Source of the DNA: an uncultured Desulfovibrio sp.
GTDB taxonomy: Bacteria; Desulfobacterota; Desulfovibrionia; Desulfovibrionales; Desulfovibrionaceae
Reading direction: 5' to 3'
Assembly: GCA_900547595.1 (NCBI GenBank)
Contig: URHE01000015.1
Coordinates: forward strand, 1-29,990
DNA length: 29,990 bases
A program made the translations under genes and the position numbers. The notes beneath the pieces are model-generated. The model did no database searches. It saw only the letters and a program-made list of their open reading frames with translations, and was not told the origin of the DNA. Positions 8,568-17,042 of the stretch are shown here, piece by piece (the stretch's first letter is position 1; each line of letters begins with the position of its first letter).

Positions 8568-9835
8568 GACGCGGGAACCTCCTTCTTGCCGGTGACGTAC
8601 TCGAAGATGAGGGAGTTTTTGTAGTTGGCCAGGGTAGTCAGTTGCGCTTTTTTCATGGTAATAGTATCTTCTATTTCAGTGCATCTAGCATCAAGAAATT
8701 TAGCGATACAACACTGTTCGGAAATTGGAGGAATAATTACTTGGATATTATCTAATTCCGCCGAAGGCAAGTCCCATTGACTGACACGAATACCACTAGA
8801 AAGTCGCATAAATTCATCTTTATAACAGCTTCTTAATAAATAATGGAAATAACGTTTATGATAAGAATTATCAGTAAATTTATATACAAAATATGCAGGA
8901 CTTACGATTCCTTCATAGTCTGAAACCGCAACAGACCCTTGCCAAGCCTTCATTTTATTTATTACAAGATTTCCGGGCCTGACATATTTATAGTTTGAAG
9001 TATCTTCTGAAGTTACGTTGTGGTTATCATCTCGAGTATCTTTTGGGATAACGCCAAAATCACGGTAAAGTGATAAAACTGGTTTATTACCAGGATTCCT
9101 TGGTTCATAACGCATAAGATGAAATTTTAATTTATCTACGCGCCAGTTTTTTGGAATTTCCCCAATCCACGGAATCCCGCTGTCCCGCATTTCCGCGTCC
9201 GGGTCCAGACCTTTTGTCACCGCTTCGGTGATGATGCTTCGCTTGTACTGCTCCAGCGTGTCGATTTGGGCCTGGATGTCAGAGGTGAGAGCGTCGATTT
9301 CGGCGCATTTGGCATCGAGAAATTCCACAATCCGTTCTTGGATTTGGAGAGAAGGAAAAGGCAATTTGCAATTAGCAAAAGTATTTGCCGAAATCTCCTT
9401 GAATGTTGTTCCTGTGCCTAGTAACTCAAAATATTCAGTTCCAACACTTAAAACATAATAATAAAATGCATTAGATAATTCAAATTTTGATATACACGAA
9501 AGACAACCCTGATTAGTGCATAATTCCTTAGTATTTATTGCTACCGTTCCAATTGGCGCACGCTTGGAAAAAATAACATTTCCTGCGGGGATAAGGCATG
9601 TTGAGCAAGAATCAAATCCCTTTTTTGTCAAATTACGTTTACCCTGTGAAACATATTTATCTTTTGTTTTATAGTCAGCAGGTGTAATCCAAAATATATC
9701 CCCATCCCAGTTATCAGCATCATTTCCGGGGGTAGCGCCGGAAATAATCGTAAATAAGTGCTTTATCCGTTTTACTTCCCACGTTTCAGGAATCCTTCCG
9801 ATCCACTCGATCCCGCTGTCTTTCATCTCGCGCAT
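8564..9835 (-). CDS. hsdS: Type I restriction-modification specificity subunit S
   Basis: The 423-residue DNA-recognition subunit with two target-recognition domains (TRDs). The duplicated architecture is visible: DSGIEWIGRIPETWEV near the N-terminus matches DSGIPWIGEIPKNWRV mid-protein, and IVEFLDAKCAEIDAL matches IAKFLDARCTEIEDT before each long helical spacer (QIDTLEQYKRSII and QLTTLANYKNSLI). ATG 9835 is chosen over an upstream in-frame start because GAGGGG lies 6 nt before it; hsdM ends 10 bp upstream. Both TRDs (about 8650-9150 and 9350-9780) are strikingly AT-rich compared with the GC-rich spacer between them and with hsdM and hsdR, a sign that the TRDs were exchanged by recombination. 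The target sequence cannot be predicted. Confidence 0.94.
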   Translation of the reverse strand: MREMKDSGIEWIGRIPETWEVKRIKHLFTIISGATPGNDADNWDGDIFWITPADYKTKDKYVSQGKRNLTKKGFDSCSTCLIPAGNVIFSKRAPIGTVAINTKELCTNQGCLSCISKFELSNAFYYYVLSVGTEYFELLGTGTTFKEISANTFANCKLPFPSLQIQERIVEFLDAKCAEIDALTSDIQAQIDTLEQYKRSIITEAVTKGLDPDAEMRDSGIPWIGEIPKNWRVDKLKFHLMRYEPRNPGNKPVLSLYRDFGVIPKDTRDDNHNVTSEDTSNYKYVRPGNLVINKMKAWQGSVAVSDYEGIVSPAYFVYKFTDNSYHKRYFHYLLRSCYKDEFMRLSSGIRVSQWDLPSAELDNIQVIIPPISEQCCIAKFLDARCTEIEDTITMKKAQLTTLANYKNSLIFEYVTGKKEVPAS

Positions 9836-9845
9836 GCCGTTCCCC

Positions 9846-11936
9846 TCACTCGAACAGCCGCGCCACACGTTCCGAGACGGAACGCTCCAGCTCCAGGAAC
9901 TTCGCTTTCAGCTCCCCGCTGGGAACGGGCCGCTGGTACTTGTAGAAATAGCGGGTGAAGGGTATCTCCGCGCCGGTCTTGATGACGGGCTTCCTGGCGG
10001 CGGGGTTTTCCTCGAAGAACGCTTTCGCGTCCGGCACATGCGGCAGCACCTCGCGGGCCATGTAGGTGTCGATGTCCTCCTCATACCTGACCAGCTCTGT
10101 GTCCCTGGTTTCCCTGTCGTAGAGGACGCCGCCCTTTTTGTCCCGCTGGATGACGGCCTTCTTGTCCATGACGGAGAGGCCGTCGGCGATCCTTTCCAGC
10201 AGCTTCCTGTCCTCCGTCACGCCGGCAAGCGACGTCCTGAGCGCGGGCATGAACGTGTCGGGACTCATATAGAGCTTGTCGCTGACGGCGGCGCGCAGGG
10301 CATCCACGATGGCATCAAAGCGCGGCCTGCTTTCCCGGTAGGCGGCCAGCTTCTTTGCTTCCTTGCCGGTCAGTTCCGCCGCGTTTTCCAGTTCCTCCAC
10401 CTTTGCGGGGTCATAGAGCGACGAGAGCGCCCCCCTGGCGAGCATGGCCTCGATGCGCTCCGGCGTGATGGCGTAGTTGCGCTGGAGCGGCTGCATGACC
10501 GTGTATTCCCGGTAGAGAAACTCCTCGTTGCGGCATATCCTGCAGAACTCGCCCGGCGTGAAGTCCGCATACAGTTTTGTGATGGTGGCGCGGTCCTCGG
10601 GGCCGATCTCGTTCCTCTTGTTGCCCAGCGCCTTTCTGAGCTTGTGGAAGAAGGACGTGGCGTCGATGAGCTGCACATGGCCCTTGCGCGCCGGGCGCTT
10701 GTTTTTGGAAAGCACCCAGATATAGGTGGCGATGCCGGTATTGTAGAAAAGGTCCGTGGGCAGGGCGATGATGGCCTCGATGAGGTCCCGCTCCAGCAGC
10801 CAGCGGCGGATCTGGCTTTCGCCCGATGCCGTGCTTCCGGTGAACAGCGGGCTGCCGTTCTCGATGATGGCGGCGCGGCCCAGACGCTCGTCCAGCTTGT
10901 CCACCGCCGATTGCACGAAGAGCATCTGCATGTCGCCGGAGCCGGGCAGGCCCGCGCCCCAGCGGCTGTTGGGGCGCCCGTATTCCGCAATGACGGCGTT
11001 TTCCACGCCCTCCGCCGCGTCCTTGCCGCCCCAGGGCGTGCCGAAGGGGGGATTCTCCAGGACAAAGCGCATCTTCGTGTCCCTGAAGCGGTCGGCCAGC
11101 ATGGTGTCCTGAAAGCAGATGTTCTCCGCATTCTGGCCCTTGATGAGCATTTCGGCAAGGCAGATGGCGTAGGATTCGGGATTGATCTCCTGCCCGAAGA
11201 GGCGCACATCCGCGGAAGGGTTGTAACGCTTGATGGAATTGTACGCCGTGGAGAGCATGCCGCCCGTGCCGCACGCCTGGTCGAGCACCGTGATGACCTT
11301 GCCGTCATCGAAAATGTCAGCGCAGCCCTCGGCCAGAAGGATGTCCACCATGAGCCTGATGATGTCGCGGCCCGTGTAGTGGTCGCCGGCCTCCGCATTT
11401 TCGGAGAACTTGCGGATGAGTTCCTCGAAAATGTAGCCCATCTTCACGTTGTCGATGGTGCGCGGGTCGAGGTCAAGCTCCGAGAATGCCTTGACCACGC
11501 TGAGCAGCCGGTTGTTCTTGTCCATCTTGTCGATCTGCTTGTCGAAATCGAGGCTCCTGATGATGTCCTGGATATTGGCGGAAAAGCCCTGGATATAGAA
11601 CTTGAAATTGGCTGCCAGATGGTCGGGGTCGTTGACCAGCTCCGCCAGGTCAAAGCCGCTGGTATTGTAAAACGGATAGCCGGACACGCGGTACATGGCC
11701 TTGGCCGGGTAGCCGGGCCTTTCCCCGTGCCTGGCAAGCACGGCGCTTTTCGTGGGCGCGAGGGCGCACTCGAAGCGGCGGATGATGGTCATGGGGATGA
11801 TGACATCCTTGTACTTGTCGCTCTGGTAGGTGCCGCGCAGCTTGTTGGCGATGGACCAGATGAAGTTTGCCTCGCCGGAAACATCCACGGGGGAATCGTC
11901 CCACATCACGTCAGGCTTCCTGTCCTTCAGGGCCAT
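9846..11936 (-). CDS. hsdM: Type I restriction-modification DNA methyltransferase subunit M
   Basis: The 696-residue N6-adenine methyltransferase subunit that, with HsdS, marks host DNA. An N-terminal helical HsdM_N domain (about 20-160) precedes the catalytic domain, with the S-adenosylmethionine-binding motif LDQACGTGGM near 219-228 and the catalytic NPPFGTPWG at 295-303. ATG 11936 is chosen because GGAGGAAGC precedes it, rather than an in-frame upstream start at 11978. It is the first gene of the hsdM-hsdS-hsdR operon. No clear sigma70 promoter was found in the 233 bp separating it from moaA; a tandem 9-bp repeat is the most distinctive element there. Confidence 0.96.
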   Translation of the reverse strand: MALKDRKPDVMWDDSPVDVSGEANFIWSIANKLRGTYQSDKYKDVIIPMTIIRRFECALAPTKSAVLARHGERPGYPAKAMYRVSGYPFYNTSGFDLAELVNDPDHLAANFKFYIQGFSANIQDIIRSLDFDKQIDKMDKNNRLLSVVKAFSELDLDPRTIDNVKMGYIFEELIRKFSENAEAGDHYTGRDIIRLMVDILLAEGCADIFDDGKVITVLDQACGTGGMLSTAYNSIKRYNPSADVRLFGQEINPESYAICLAEMLIKGQNAENICFQDTMLADRFRDTKMRFVLENPPFGTPWGGKDAAEGVENAVIAEYGRPNSRWGAGLPGSGDMQMLFVQSAVDKLDERLGRAAIIENGSPLFTGSTASGESQIRRWLLERDLIEAIIALPTDLFYNTGIATYIWVLSKNKRPARKGHVQLIDATSFFHKLRKALGNKRNEIGPEDRATITKLYADFTPGEFCRICRNEEFLYREYTVMQPLQRNYAITPERIEAMLARGALSSLYDPAKVEELENAAELTGKEAKKLAAYRESRPRFDAIVDALRAAVSDKLYMSPDTFMPALRTSLAGVTEDRKLLERIADGLSVMDKKAVIQRDKKGGVLYDRETRDTELVRYEEDIDTYMAREVLPHVPDAKAFFEENPAARKPVIKTGAEIPFTRYFYKYQRPVPSGELKAKFLELERSVSERVARLFE

Positions 11937-12046
11937 GCTTCCTCCGTTTCCCAACGATGCGCGTTTCACCGGGCTCACCCGGGCGTCCTGCCGCTTCTCC
12001 CCGCCAGGGCGGGAAACCCCCGGCCCGGACCGGGAGAAAAAAAGGG

Positions 12047-12064
12047 GAACAGTGCGAACAGTGC
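12047..12064. repeat. Tandem 9-bp direct repeat upstream of hsdM
   Basis: GAACAGTGC occurs twice head to tail about 110 bp upstream of the hsdM start, next to an A-rich run (12037-12043). It could be a regulator site or chance. The remainder of 11937-12135 shows GC-rich palindromes (for example CCCGGTCCGGG type near 12023-12033) but no gene. Confidence 0.35.
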
Positions 12065-12135
12065 GGAGAATGCCAAACTTGGGGCCAGAGGTCGAGGAGA
12101 AATGCGGTGAAGGCGCGCGGGCCAGAGCCGCCGCC

Positions 12136-12172
12136 GGAGCGGTCCGGATGCGTTCATTGCCAAACCGCTCTA
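12136..12172 (-). repeat. Dispersed hairpin repeat, copy 2, starting at the moaA stop codon
   Basis: Read on the minus strand it begins TAGAGCGGTTTGGCAATGAA and folds AGAGCGGUUUGG against CCGGACCGCUCC, with 2 G-U pairs and one terminal mismatch. The first three bases TAG are the moaA stop. Similarity to the 4809 copy continues past the hairpin into a GGCG-rich flank. It could act as a 3' stabiliser or weak terminator, but there is no U-tract. Confidence 0.6.
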
Positions 12173-13210
12173 TCCCCCGATGGCGGACATGCGTTTGCGG
12201 GCCACCGGGCCGTGTCTGGCGGCAAGGATCTCCGCGCCGACGGGCTTGTCGGCCACCGCCTCCGCCATGATGCGGGCGACCGCTTCGGGGCCTTCATTTC
12301 TGAGAACGTCGCGTATGGAGTATTCCCGATCGTCAAAGAGGCAGGTGCGCAAATGCCCGTCCGCGGTGAGGCGCAGTCTGTTGCAGGAGTGGCAGAAGCT
12401 CTGGGATACGGAAGTGATGAGGCCGAAGTTGCCCCGGGAGAGGCGTCCGTCCGGTGTTCGCAGCTTCCAGAGCCTGGCGGGGCCCCTTTCCCGCGCGTCG
12501 CCGGCGGCAGCGGCCTCCGCGCTGTCGCGCACGGCCTCAAGGCGCCAGTGCGTGCGCGCGGCCTCCAGGATTTGGGCGGCAGGCCAGAAGGAATCCCCGG
12601 ACCAGATGCTTTCATCGCCCATGGGCATGAATTCTATGAAGCGCACGTCCACGGGATGTTCCATGGCCAGGGAGGCCAGGGCCGGCAGATCCGCCTCGTT
12701 GACGCCACGCACGGCCACGGCGTTGATTTTCAGGGGTATGCCCAGCTCCAGCATGCGCTGCAGGTTGTCCGTCACAAGCGGCAGCATGTCCCTGCGCGTG
12801 ATGGCCGCGAATTTTTCCCTGTCCAGAGTGTCCAGGGAGAGATTCACAGAAACGTCCAGCTCCTTGAGGTCCCCGAGGTATGGCGCAAGGAGCGTGCCGT
12901 TGGTGGTCAGCTTCAGGGCCAGGCGGGGAAAGCGCAGGCGCAGCTTTTTCAGAAAGTCCATAAAGCCCTTGCGGGCAAAAGGCTCCCCGCCGGTGAAGCG
13001 CAACTTGTGCACGCCAAAGTTCACGGCCAGCCGGATGACTTCCTCTATTTCCTCAAAACGCAGTATCTTCTCGTGCGCGATAAAGGGAACTTCCTGGGTG
13101 CGGCAATAGCGGCAGCAGAGATTGCAGCGATCCGTGACCGAGATGCGCAGGTAGCGGACCGTGCGGCCATGCCGGTCCCTGAGTTCCCGGGGCAGCTCTT
13201 TTTTCTCCAT
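12170..13210 (-). CDS. moaA: GTP 3',8-cyclase (molybdenum/tungsten cofactor step 1)
   Basis: Radical-SAM enzyme that, with MoaC, turns GTP into cyclic pyranopterin monophosphate. The SAM-cluster cysteines C29, C33 and C36 form CX3CX2C within DRCNLCCRYCRTQ, with an extra C32 inside the loop. The GGEPF motif is at 74-78. The C-terminal substrate cluster motif CX2CX13C is C273, C276 and C290. The protein ends in Gly-Gly, the conserved tail needed for activity in MoaA. Length 346 is normal. It is the last gene of the tunR-tup-moa operon; ATG 13210 follows the moaC/mogA stop by 2 bp, with AAGGA overlapping the upstream stop region, so translation is coupled. Confidence 0.97.
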   Translation of the reverse strand: MEKKELPRELRDRHGRTVRYLRISVTDRCNLCCRYCRTQEVPFIAHEKILRFEEIEEVIRLAVNFGVHKLRFTGGEPFARKGFMDFLKKLRLRFPRLALKLTTNGTLLAPYLGDLKELDVSVNLSLDTLDREKFAAITRRDMLPLVTDNLQRMLELGIPLKINAVAVRGVNEADLPALASLAMEHPVDVRFIEFMPMGDESIWSGDSFWPAAQILEAARTHWRLEAVRDSAEAAAAGDARERGPARLWKLRTPDGRLSRGNFGLITSVSQSFCHSCNRLRLTADGHLRTCLFDDREYSIRDVLRNEGPEAVARIMAEAVADKPVGAEILAARHGPVARKRMSAIGG

Positions 13211-13212
13211 GC

Positions 13213-14250
13213 CTATATCCTTGCGCAGTCGCTCGTGTCTCCGTTCAGTTTTTCCAGGGCATGGGGCAGTATGGGCAGCAGGGCGGAGAGATTTTCCTGG
13301 GCCGCGCGGCGGCTTCCGGGCAGGGCGATCACCAGGGTGCGGCCAATGGAGCCGGCCAGACAGCGGGAGAGCACAGCCCGGGGCGTATGGTTCAGGCCCT
13401 CGGCGAACATGACCTGCTCAAAGCCGGGCAGACGCCTGTCCAGCAGGGGAAGGAGGGCTTCCGGGGTCGTATCGCGGGGGGACAGGCCGGTGCCGCCTGT
13501 CGTGACGATCATTCCCCAGTTTCCAGTGGCGAGTTCCCTGACCAGGCGGCGCAGGGCGCGGGCATCGTCCGGCAGAAGAAAGAGCCGGCTGTGCGCGGGA
13601 TTGAGTTCCGCCAGCTGCCGGAGCAACGCCGGCCCGCTCTCGTCCGCGCGCTCCCCGGCATAGCCCTTGTCGGAAAGGGTGATGCAGGCCACGGCCAGAC
13701 CTTCCCCGTTCCAGGGTTCCGGCAGGGGCAGGGGAGGCGGCAGGGGACGTTCCGGAACATCAAAGAGCAGGGGCTCGTCCGCCTGAAAGAGCCCGCTCTT
13801 GCCGCCGCTTTTGAGGATGAGGCGCACCTCGCGGATGACCACGTCCTTCTGCACGGCCTTGACCATATCGTAGATGGTGGCCGCCGCCGTCTGGGCCGCG
13901 ATGATGGCTTCCATTTCCACCCCGGTGCGGTCGCTGGTGCTGGCGGATGCCTCCAGCACCACGGAAGGCGGCTGGTCCACGACCCTGAACCGCACGTCCG
14001 CATGGGTCAGGGCCAGGGGATGGCACATGGGGATGAGTTCGGAAGTGCGCTTGGCGGCCATGATGCCCGCCACCTGGGCCACGGTGAGCACGTCGCCCTT
14101 GGGCAGGGCCCGGGCCTTGAGCAGTTCCAGGGTGGGGGCGTTCAGCTCCACCACAGCGCGGGCGATGGCTGTACGCCTGTTTGCCGATTTGGCGCTTACG
14201 TCCACCATGCGGCTGGCGCCGGTGGCGTCCAGGTGGGAAAATCCGGACAT
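13213..14250 (-). CDS. MoaC-MogA fusion: cyclic pyranopterin monophosphate synthase / molybdopterin adenylyltransferase
   Basis: A 345-residue two-domain protein. Residues 1-155 are MoaC, which converts the MoaA product to cyclic pyranopterin monophosphate; the catalytic lysines fall at K51 and K131, exactly as in E. coli MoaC, and the MCHPLALT motif is at 75-82. A proline-rich linker (about 165-180) leads to a MogA/MoaB-type domain (186-340) with TTGGTGLSPRD at 250-260, which adenylylates molybdopterin before metal insertion. ATG 14250 has GGAGGAG upstream. The fusion joins an early and a late step, skipping MPT synthase. It lies between the MOSC gene and moaA. Confidence 0.94.
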   Translation of the reverse strand: MSGFSHLDATGASRMVDVSAKSANRRTAIARAVVELNAPTLELLKARALPKGDVLTVAQVAGIMAAKRTSELIPMCHPLALTHADVRFRVVDQPPSVVLEASASTSDRTGVEMEAIIAAQTAAATIYDMVKAVQKDVVIREVRLILKSGGKSGLFQADEPLLFDVPERPLPPPLPLPEPWNGEGLAVACITLSDKGYAGERADESGPALLRQLAELNPAHSRLFLLPDDARALRRLVRELATGNWGMIVTTGGTGLSPRDTTPEALLPLLDRRLPGFEQVMFAEGLNHTPRAVLSRCLAGSIGRTLVIALPGSRRAAQENLSALLPILPHALEKLNGDTSDCARI

Positions 14251-14266
14251 GCGGCTCCTCCGGCCA

Positions 14267-14716
14267 TCAGGCGAGGGTTTCAGGGCGGGAGATCACGCGA
14301 AAGGGATCGCCGGGTCTGACGACGCCGCCCTTGAGCACGCGGCAGAAGATGCCGCGCCGGGGCATGATGCAGTCGCCCACCTGCTGGCGGATGGCGCAGC
14401 CCATGTGGCATTCCTTGCCGATCTGGGTGAGCACCAGCTCTATGTCCCCGCCGATGCCAAAACGGGTCCCCACAGGGCAGGTGTGCAGTTCCACGCCTTC
14501 CGTGGTCAGATTTTCGGCAAAGTCCCCGGGGTGGACGTCCGCTCCTTTGGAACGCATGTATTCGATGTCTTCCATGGCCAGCAGACTGAGCTGACGGTGG
14601 GTGCCATCGGCATGGACATCGCCTTCGATGCCATGATCGGCCACAAGGGTGGCCTGCTCGCGGTTGATCTTTTTCTCTCCCTTGCGGGAACTGGTGGATA
14701 CGGCAACGATGCGCAT
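14267..14716 (-). CDS. MOSC-domain protein (cofactor sulfur/metal handling)
   Basis: A 149-residue stand-alone MOSC domain, the fold of the C-terminus of Moco sulfurase, thought to bind or carry sulfur or the cofactor. The hallmark acidic/histidine region GIEGDVHADGTHRQLSLL (29-46) and the conserved cysteine in IGKEC (C103) are present, with further cysteines at 107, 116 and 125. ATG 14716 is preferred to an in-frame ATG 30 bp upstream because AGGAG sits about 7 nt before it. Lying between tupC and moaC/mogA, it may act in sulfuration or delivery of the tungsten cofactor. The precise substrate is not established for this short class. Confidence 0.88.
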   Translation of the reverse strand: MRIVAVSTSSRKGEKKINREQATLVADHGIEGDVHADGTHRQLSLLAMEDIEYMRSKGADVHPGDFAENLTTEGVELHTCPVGTRFGIGGDIELVLTQIGKECHMGCAIRQQVGDCIMPRRGIFCRVLKGGVVRPGDPFRVISRPETLA

Positions 14717-14742
14717 GGTAGCTCCTGACTGTTGCGGTTTTT

Positions 14743-15390
14743 TCAACGCGGGCGGCTCTGGGCGTATTCCCCTTCAAGGCGCACTTCTCGCGCGCCCAGG
14801 GCGGAAAACAGGCTCCTGTCATGCGTGGCGCAGACCACGCTCGTCCCCCGTCCGAGACTCAGGCCCACGGCCTGGAGGATGGCAGTTTCGCTGGCTGCGT
14901 CCACATTGGAAGTGGGTTCATCCAGCAGGAGCACGGCAGGCAACAGGATGAGGCGGGCGGCCAGGGCAATGCGCTGCCGTTCGCCTCCGGAAAGTTCGCC
15001 TGGTCCCCGGGCGGCCATGGCGTCCGGATCGGCAAAGCCCACTGCCTGCATGCTTTCCCGGTAGCCTTTCCTCAGCTGTTCCTTTCTGGCGCCGCGCAGG
15101 CGCAGGCCCAGGGTCACGTTCCAGAAAACAGAGGCTTTCATGAGGTAGGGTTCCTGAAGCAGCAGGGTGATCTCGCGGCGCGGCTCGTTCGTGTGGCCGT
15201 AATAGCGCAGGCTGCCGGACGTCGGTTTTTCCAGAAAGGCCAGCAGGCGGAGCAGGGTGGACTTGCCGCTGCCGTTGCGGCCGGTGATGGCAACGGCCTC
15301 GCCCTTTTTCAGGCGGAATTCCGGCAGATACAGGGCGGTGATGCCGCCGTAGCGCATGCACAGCCGGCTGGCTTCAAAAAGAATGCTCAT
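14743..15390 (-). CDS. tupC: Tungstate ABC transporter ATP-binding protein
   Basis: A 215-residue ATPase that powers tungstate import. Walker A GRNGSGKST is at 37-45, Q-loop LLLQEPYL near 77-84, signature LSGGERQRIALAAR at 133-146, Walker B with LLLDEPTSNVD (154-164) and switch histidine H190 in CATHD. It is short and has no C-terminal TOBE domain, unlike ModC, which suits TupC. Its ATG at 15390 overlaps the tupB stop (ATGA), so the pair is translationally coupled. An open frame continues upstream of 15390 antisense-like through tupB in another reading frame and is not coding. Confidence 0.93.
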   Translation of the reverse strand: MSILFEASRLCMRYGGITALYLPEFRLKKGEAVAITGRNGSGKSTLLRLLAFLEKPTSGSLRYYGHTNEPRREITLLLQEPYLMKASVFWNVTLGLRLRGARKEQLRKGYRESMQAVGFADPDAMAARGPGELSGGERQRIALAARLILLPAVLLLDEPTSNVDAASETAILQAVGLSLGRGTSVVCATHDRSLFSALGAREVRLEGEYAQSRPR

Positions 15391-16082
15391 GCGCGCCCCT
15401 TGCGCCTGAACCAGGCCAGAAGGAAATTCACCACAAAGGCGATGAGCAGCAGCACGAGGCCCAGCGCTATGCCCTGGGCAAATTCTCCCTTGCTGGTCTC
15501 CAGGGAAATGGCGGTGGTCATGGTGCGGGTGGCGTAGCGTATGTTGCCGCCCAGCATCATGGCGACGCCCACTTCCGTCACCACGCGGCCAAAGGCTGTG
15601 ATGCAGACCATGCCCAGGTCGTAGCGTATCTCTCTCAGGGTGAGCAGGGCCTGCTGCGGGGGGCTTGCGCCCAGGGTGAGCAGGGTCTGGCGGCAGCGCC
15701 TGTCCAGAGTTTCCACGGCCTGGGCGGTCCAGGAAACGATGATGGGCAGCGCAAGTATGGTCTGGCCTATGACCATGCCCGGCACGGTGAAAAGCAGCCC
15801 GAATTCTCCCAGCGGTCCGCGCTTGGTGATGAAAACGTAGACCATGAGTCCTATGAGCACCGTGGGAAACGCCAGCAGGGTATCGGAAATGAGGCGCAGG
15901 ACCCTTTTGCCGGGAAAGCTGGCATAACCCAGCAGAAAGCCCAGGGGCAGGCCCATGAGCATGGCCAGCGCAAGGGCGCAGCTTGTGGAGGAAAGCGTGA
16001 CCTGCACCGCAGAGATCGTGGCGTCGTCCATGTTTGCAAGCAGGTCCAGCGCCTTTTGTATGCCCTCGCTGAAATACGACAT
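15387..16082 (-). CDS. tupB: Tungstate ABC transporter permease
   Basis: A 231-residue integral membrane subunit with about five to six helices (for example LALAMLMGLPLGFLLGY and the C-terminal LGLVLLLIAFVVNFLLAW). The cytoplasmic EAA-type loop that contacts the ATPase is seen around TLGASPPQQALLTLREI, with the conserved glycine. ATG 16082 is preferred to an in-frame ATG at 16139 because AAAGG lies 6 nt before it and the protein then starts like other TupB/ModB permeases. A strong hairpin separates it from tupA; tupC overlaps it by 4 bp. Confidence 0.92.
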   Translation of the reverse strand: MSYFSEGIQKALDLLANMDDATISAVQVTLSSTSCALALAMLMGLPLGFLLGYASFPGKRVLRLISDTLLAFPTVLIGLMVYVFITKRGPLGEFGLLFTVPGMVIGQTILALPIIVSWTAQAVETLDRRCRQTLLTLGASPPQQALLTLREIRYDLGMVCITAFGRVVTEVGVAMMLGGNIRYATRTMTTAISLETSKGEFAQGIALGLVLLLIAFVVNFLLAWFRRKGRA

Positions 16083-16096
16083 GGGAACCTTTGCAA

Positions 16097-16130
16097 AAAG
16101 GGGAAAAGGCGGGCCGGAGGACCGGCCCGC
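16097..16130 (-). terminator. Intercistronic hairpin between tupA and tupB (partial terminator)
   Basis: A perfect 9-bp GC stem, GCGGGCCGG (16109-16117) against CCGGCCCGC (16122-16130), with a 4-nt loop. On the minus strand it is followed by CTTTTCCCCTTTTT. It lies just after the tupA stop and would lower tupBC expression relative to the binding protein or protect the tupA 3' end, as is usual for ABC import operons. Confidence 0.7.
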
Positions 16131-16151
16131 GGAAATCATGCCGGAGGGAAA

Positions 16152-16976
16152 CTATTTGCCGGCGTTGGGGAAGAAGAGCTGCTTGCCTTCCAGCTTGTAG
16201 TCGGCAATGCGCTTCTGGGTCTCGGGCTTGACCCACCAGTCCTCAAACTTGCGGGCCAGGTCTTTCTTGACCCTGGGGCACTGGGCGGGATTGGTGGTGA
16301 TGACGCTGTACTGGTTGAAGAGGGGCTTGTCGCCTTCCACAATGATGACCAGGGGGTTGGCGTCGCCCTGCTTGTTGGCGAACTTGATCCAGGTGCCGCG
16401 GTCGGTCATGGCATAGGCGCCCTTTTCGGCGGCGATGGCCAGGGTCGCCATCATGCCCTGGCCGGCGGAAATGTAGAAAGGCTCCTTGTCGGGGCTGAGG
16501 TTGGCCTCCTTCCACAGCGCCTGTTCCTTGACGTGCGTGCCGGACTTGTCGCCGCGGCTCACGAAGCCGGCCTTGGCCCCGTAGATGCCCTTGAAGGCTT
16601 CAGCGGTGGTTTTGCCGGCAACCTTGGCGGGATCGGCCTTGGGGCCGACGATGATGAAGTCGTTGTACATGATCTGGCGGCGATCTATGCCGTGGCCGTC
16701 GTCAATGAATTTTTTTTCCACCGCCGGGGCGTGGACCAGCAGCACGTCGGCGTCGCAGTTTTTGGCGATCTCAAGGGCCTTGCCGGTACCCACGGCGACC
16801 CACTTGAGGTCTATGCCGGTCTCCTGCTTGAAGGCGGGCTGGAGATATTCCAGCAGACCGGAATCCTGCGTGCTGGTGGTCGTGGCCATCATCAGGCTGT
16901 TGTCCGCGGCCTGGGCCGGCAGAACGATGGCCAGGGCGAGGAGAGCGCCGGACAGGCTTTTGCCGAGATGCTTCAT
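16152..16976 (-). CDS. tupA: Periplasmic tungstate-binding protein
   Basis: A 274-residue secreted solute-binding protein. The signal peptide is clear: basic start MKHLGK, hydrophobic core LSGALLALAIVLP and an AQA-AD cleavage site after residue 23. The mature start carries TTTSTQDSGL (32-41), the oxyanion-binding signature that distinguishes TupA-type tungstate binders from ModA. It delivers tungstate to TupB-TupC encoded next. It follows tunR by 66 bp; AAGGAG lies before ATG 16976. Selectivity for tungstate over molybdate is inferred from the family. Confidence 0.95.
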   Translation of the reverse strand: MKHLGKSLSGALLALAIVLPAQAADNSLMMATTTSTQDSGLLEYLQPAFKQETGIDLKWVAVGTGKALEIAKNCDADVLLVHAPAVEKKFIDDGHGIDRRQIMYNDFIIVGPKADPAKVAGKTTAEAFKGIYGAKAGFVSRGDKSGTHVKEQALWKEANLSPDKEPFYISAGQGMMATLAIAAEKGAYAMTDRGTWIKFANKQGDANPLVIIVEGDKPLFNQYSVITTNPAQCPRVKKDLARKFEDWWVKPETQKRIADYKLEGKQLFFPNAGK

Positions 16977-17042
16977 GGGAACATGCTCCTTGTGGTTTGC
17001 TCCGCCCGCGGGAAAGCGGGCAGAAATTCAGGCAATGGTCGA

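Noticed and set aside
5991..8624. 877-codon open frame on the plus strand, opposite hsdR
   Set aside because: hsdR has all its motifs in the opposite frame; the shadow translation has no domain and no ribosome site.
9834..12110. 758-codon open frame on the plus strand, opposite hsdM
   Set aside because: Antisense shadow of hsdM in GC-rich DNA.
4633..12135. tRNA-Ser as attachment site for an integrated island carrying the hsd operon
   Set aside because: No direct repeat of the tRNA 3' end was seen on the far side of hsdM and no integrase is present; the Xer-like TunR lacks catalytic residues.
15391..16236. Upstream extension of the tupC frame giving a 497-residue protein
   Set aside because: The extension overlaps tupB in another frame and lacks domain similarity; the ATPase starts naturally at 15390 with an ATGA overlap.
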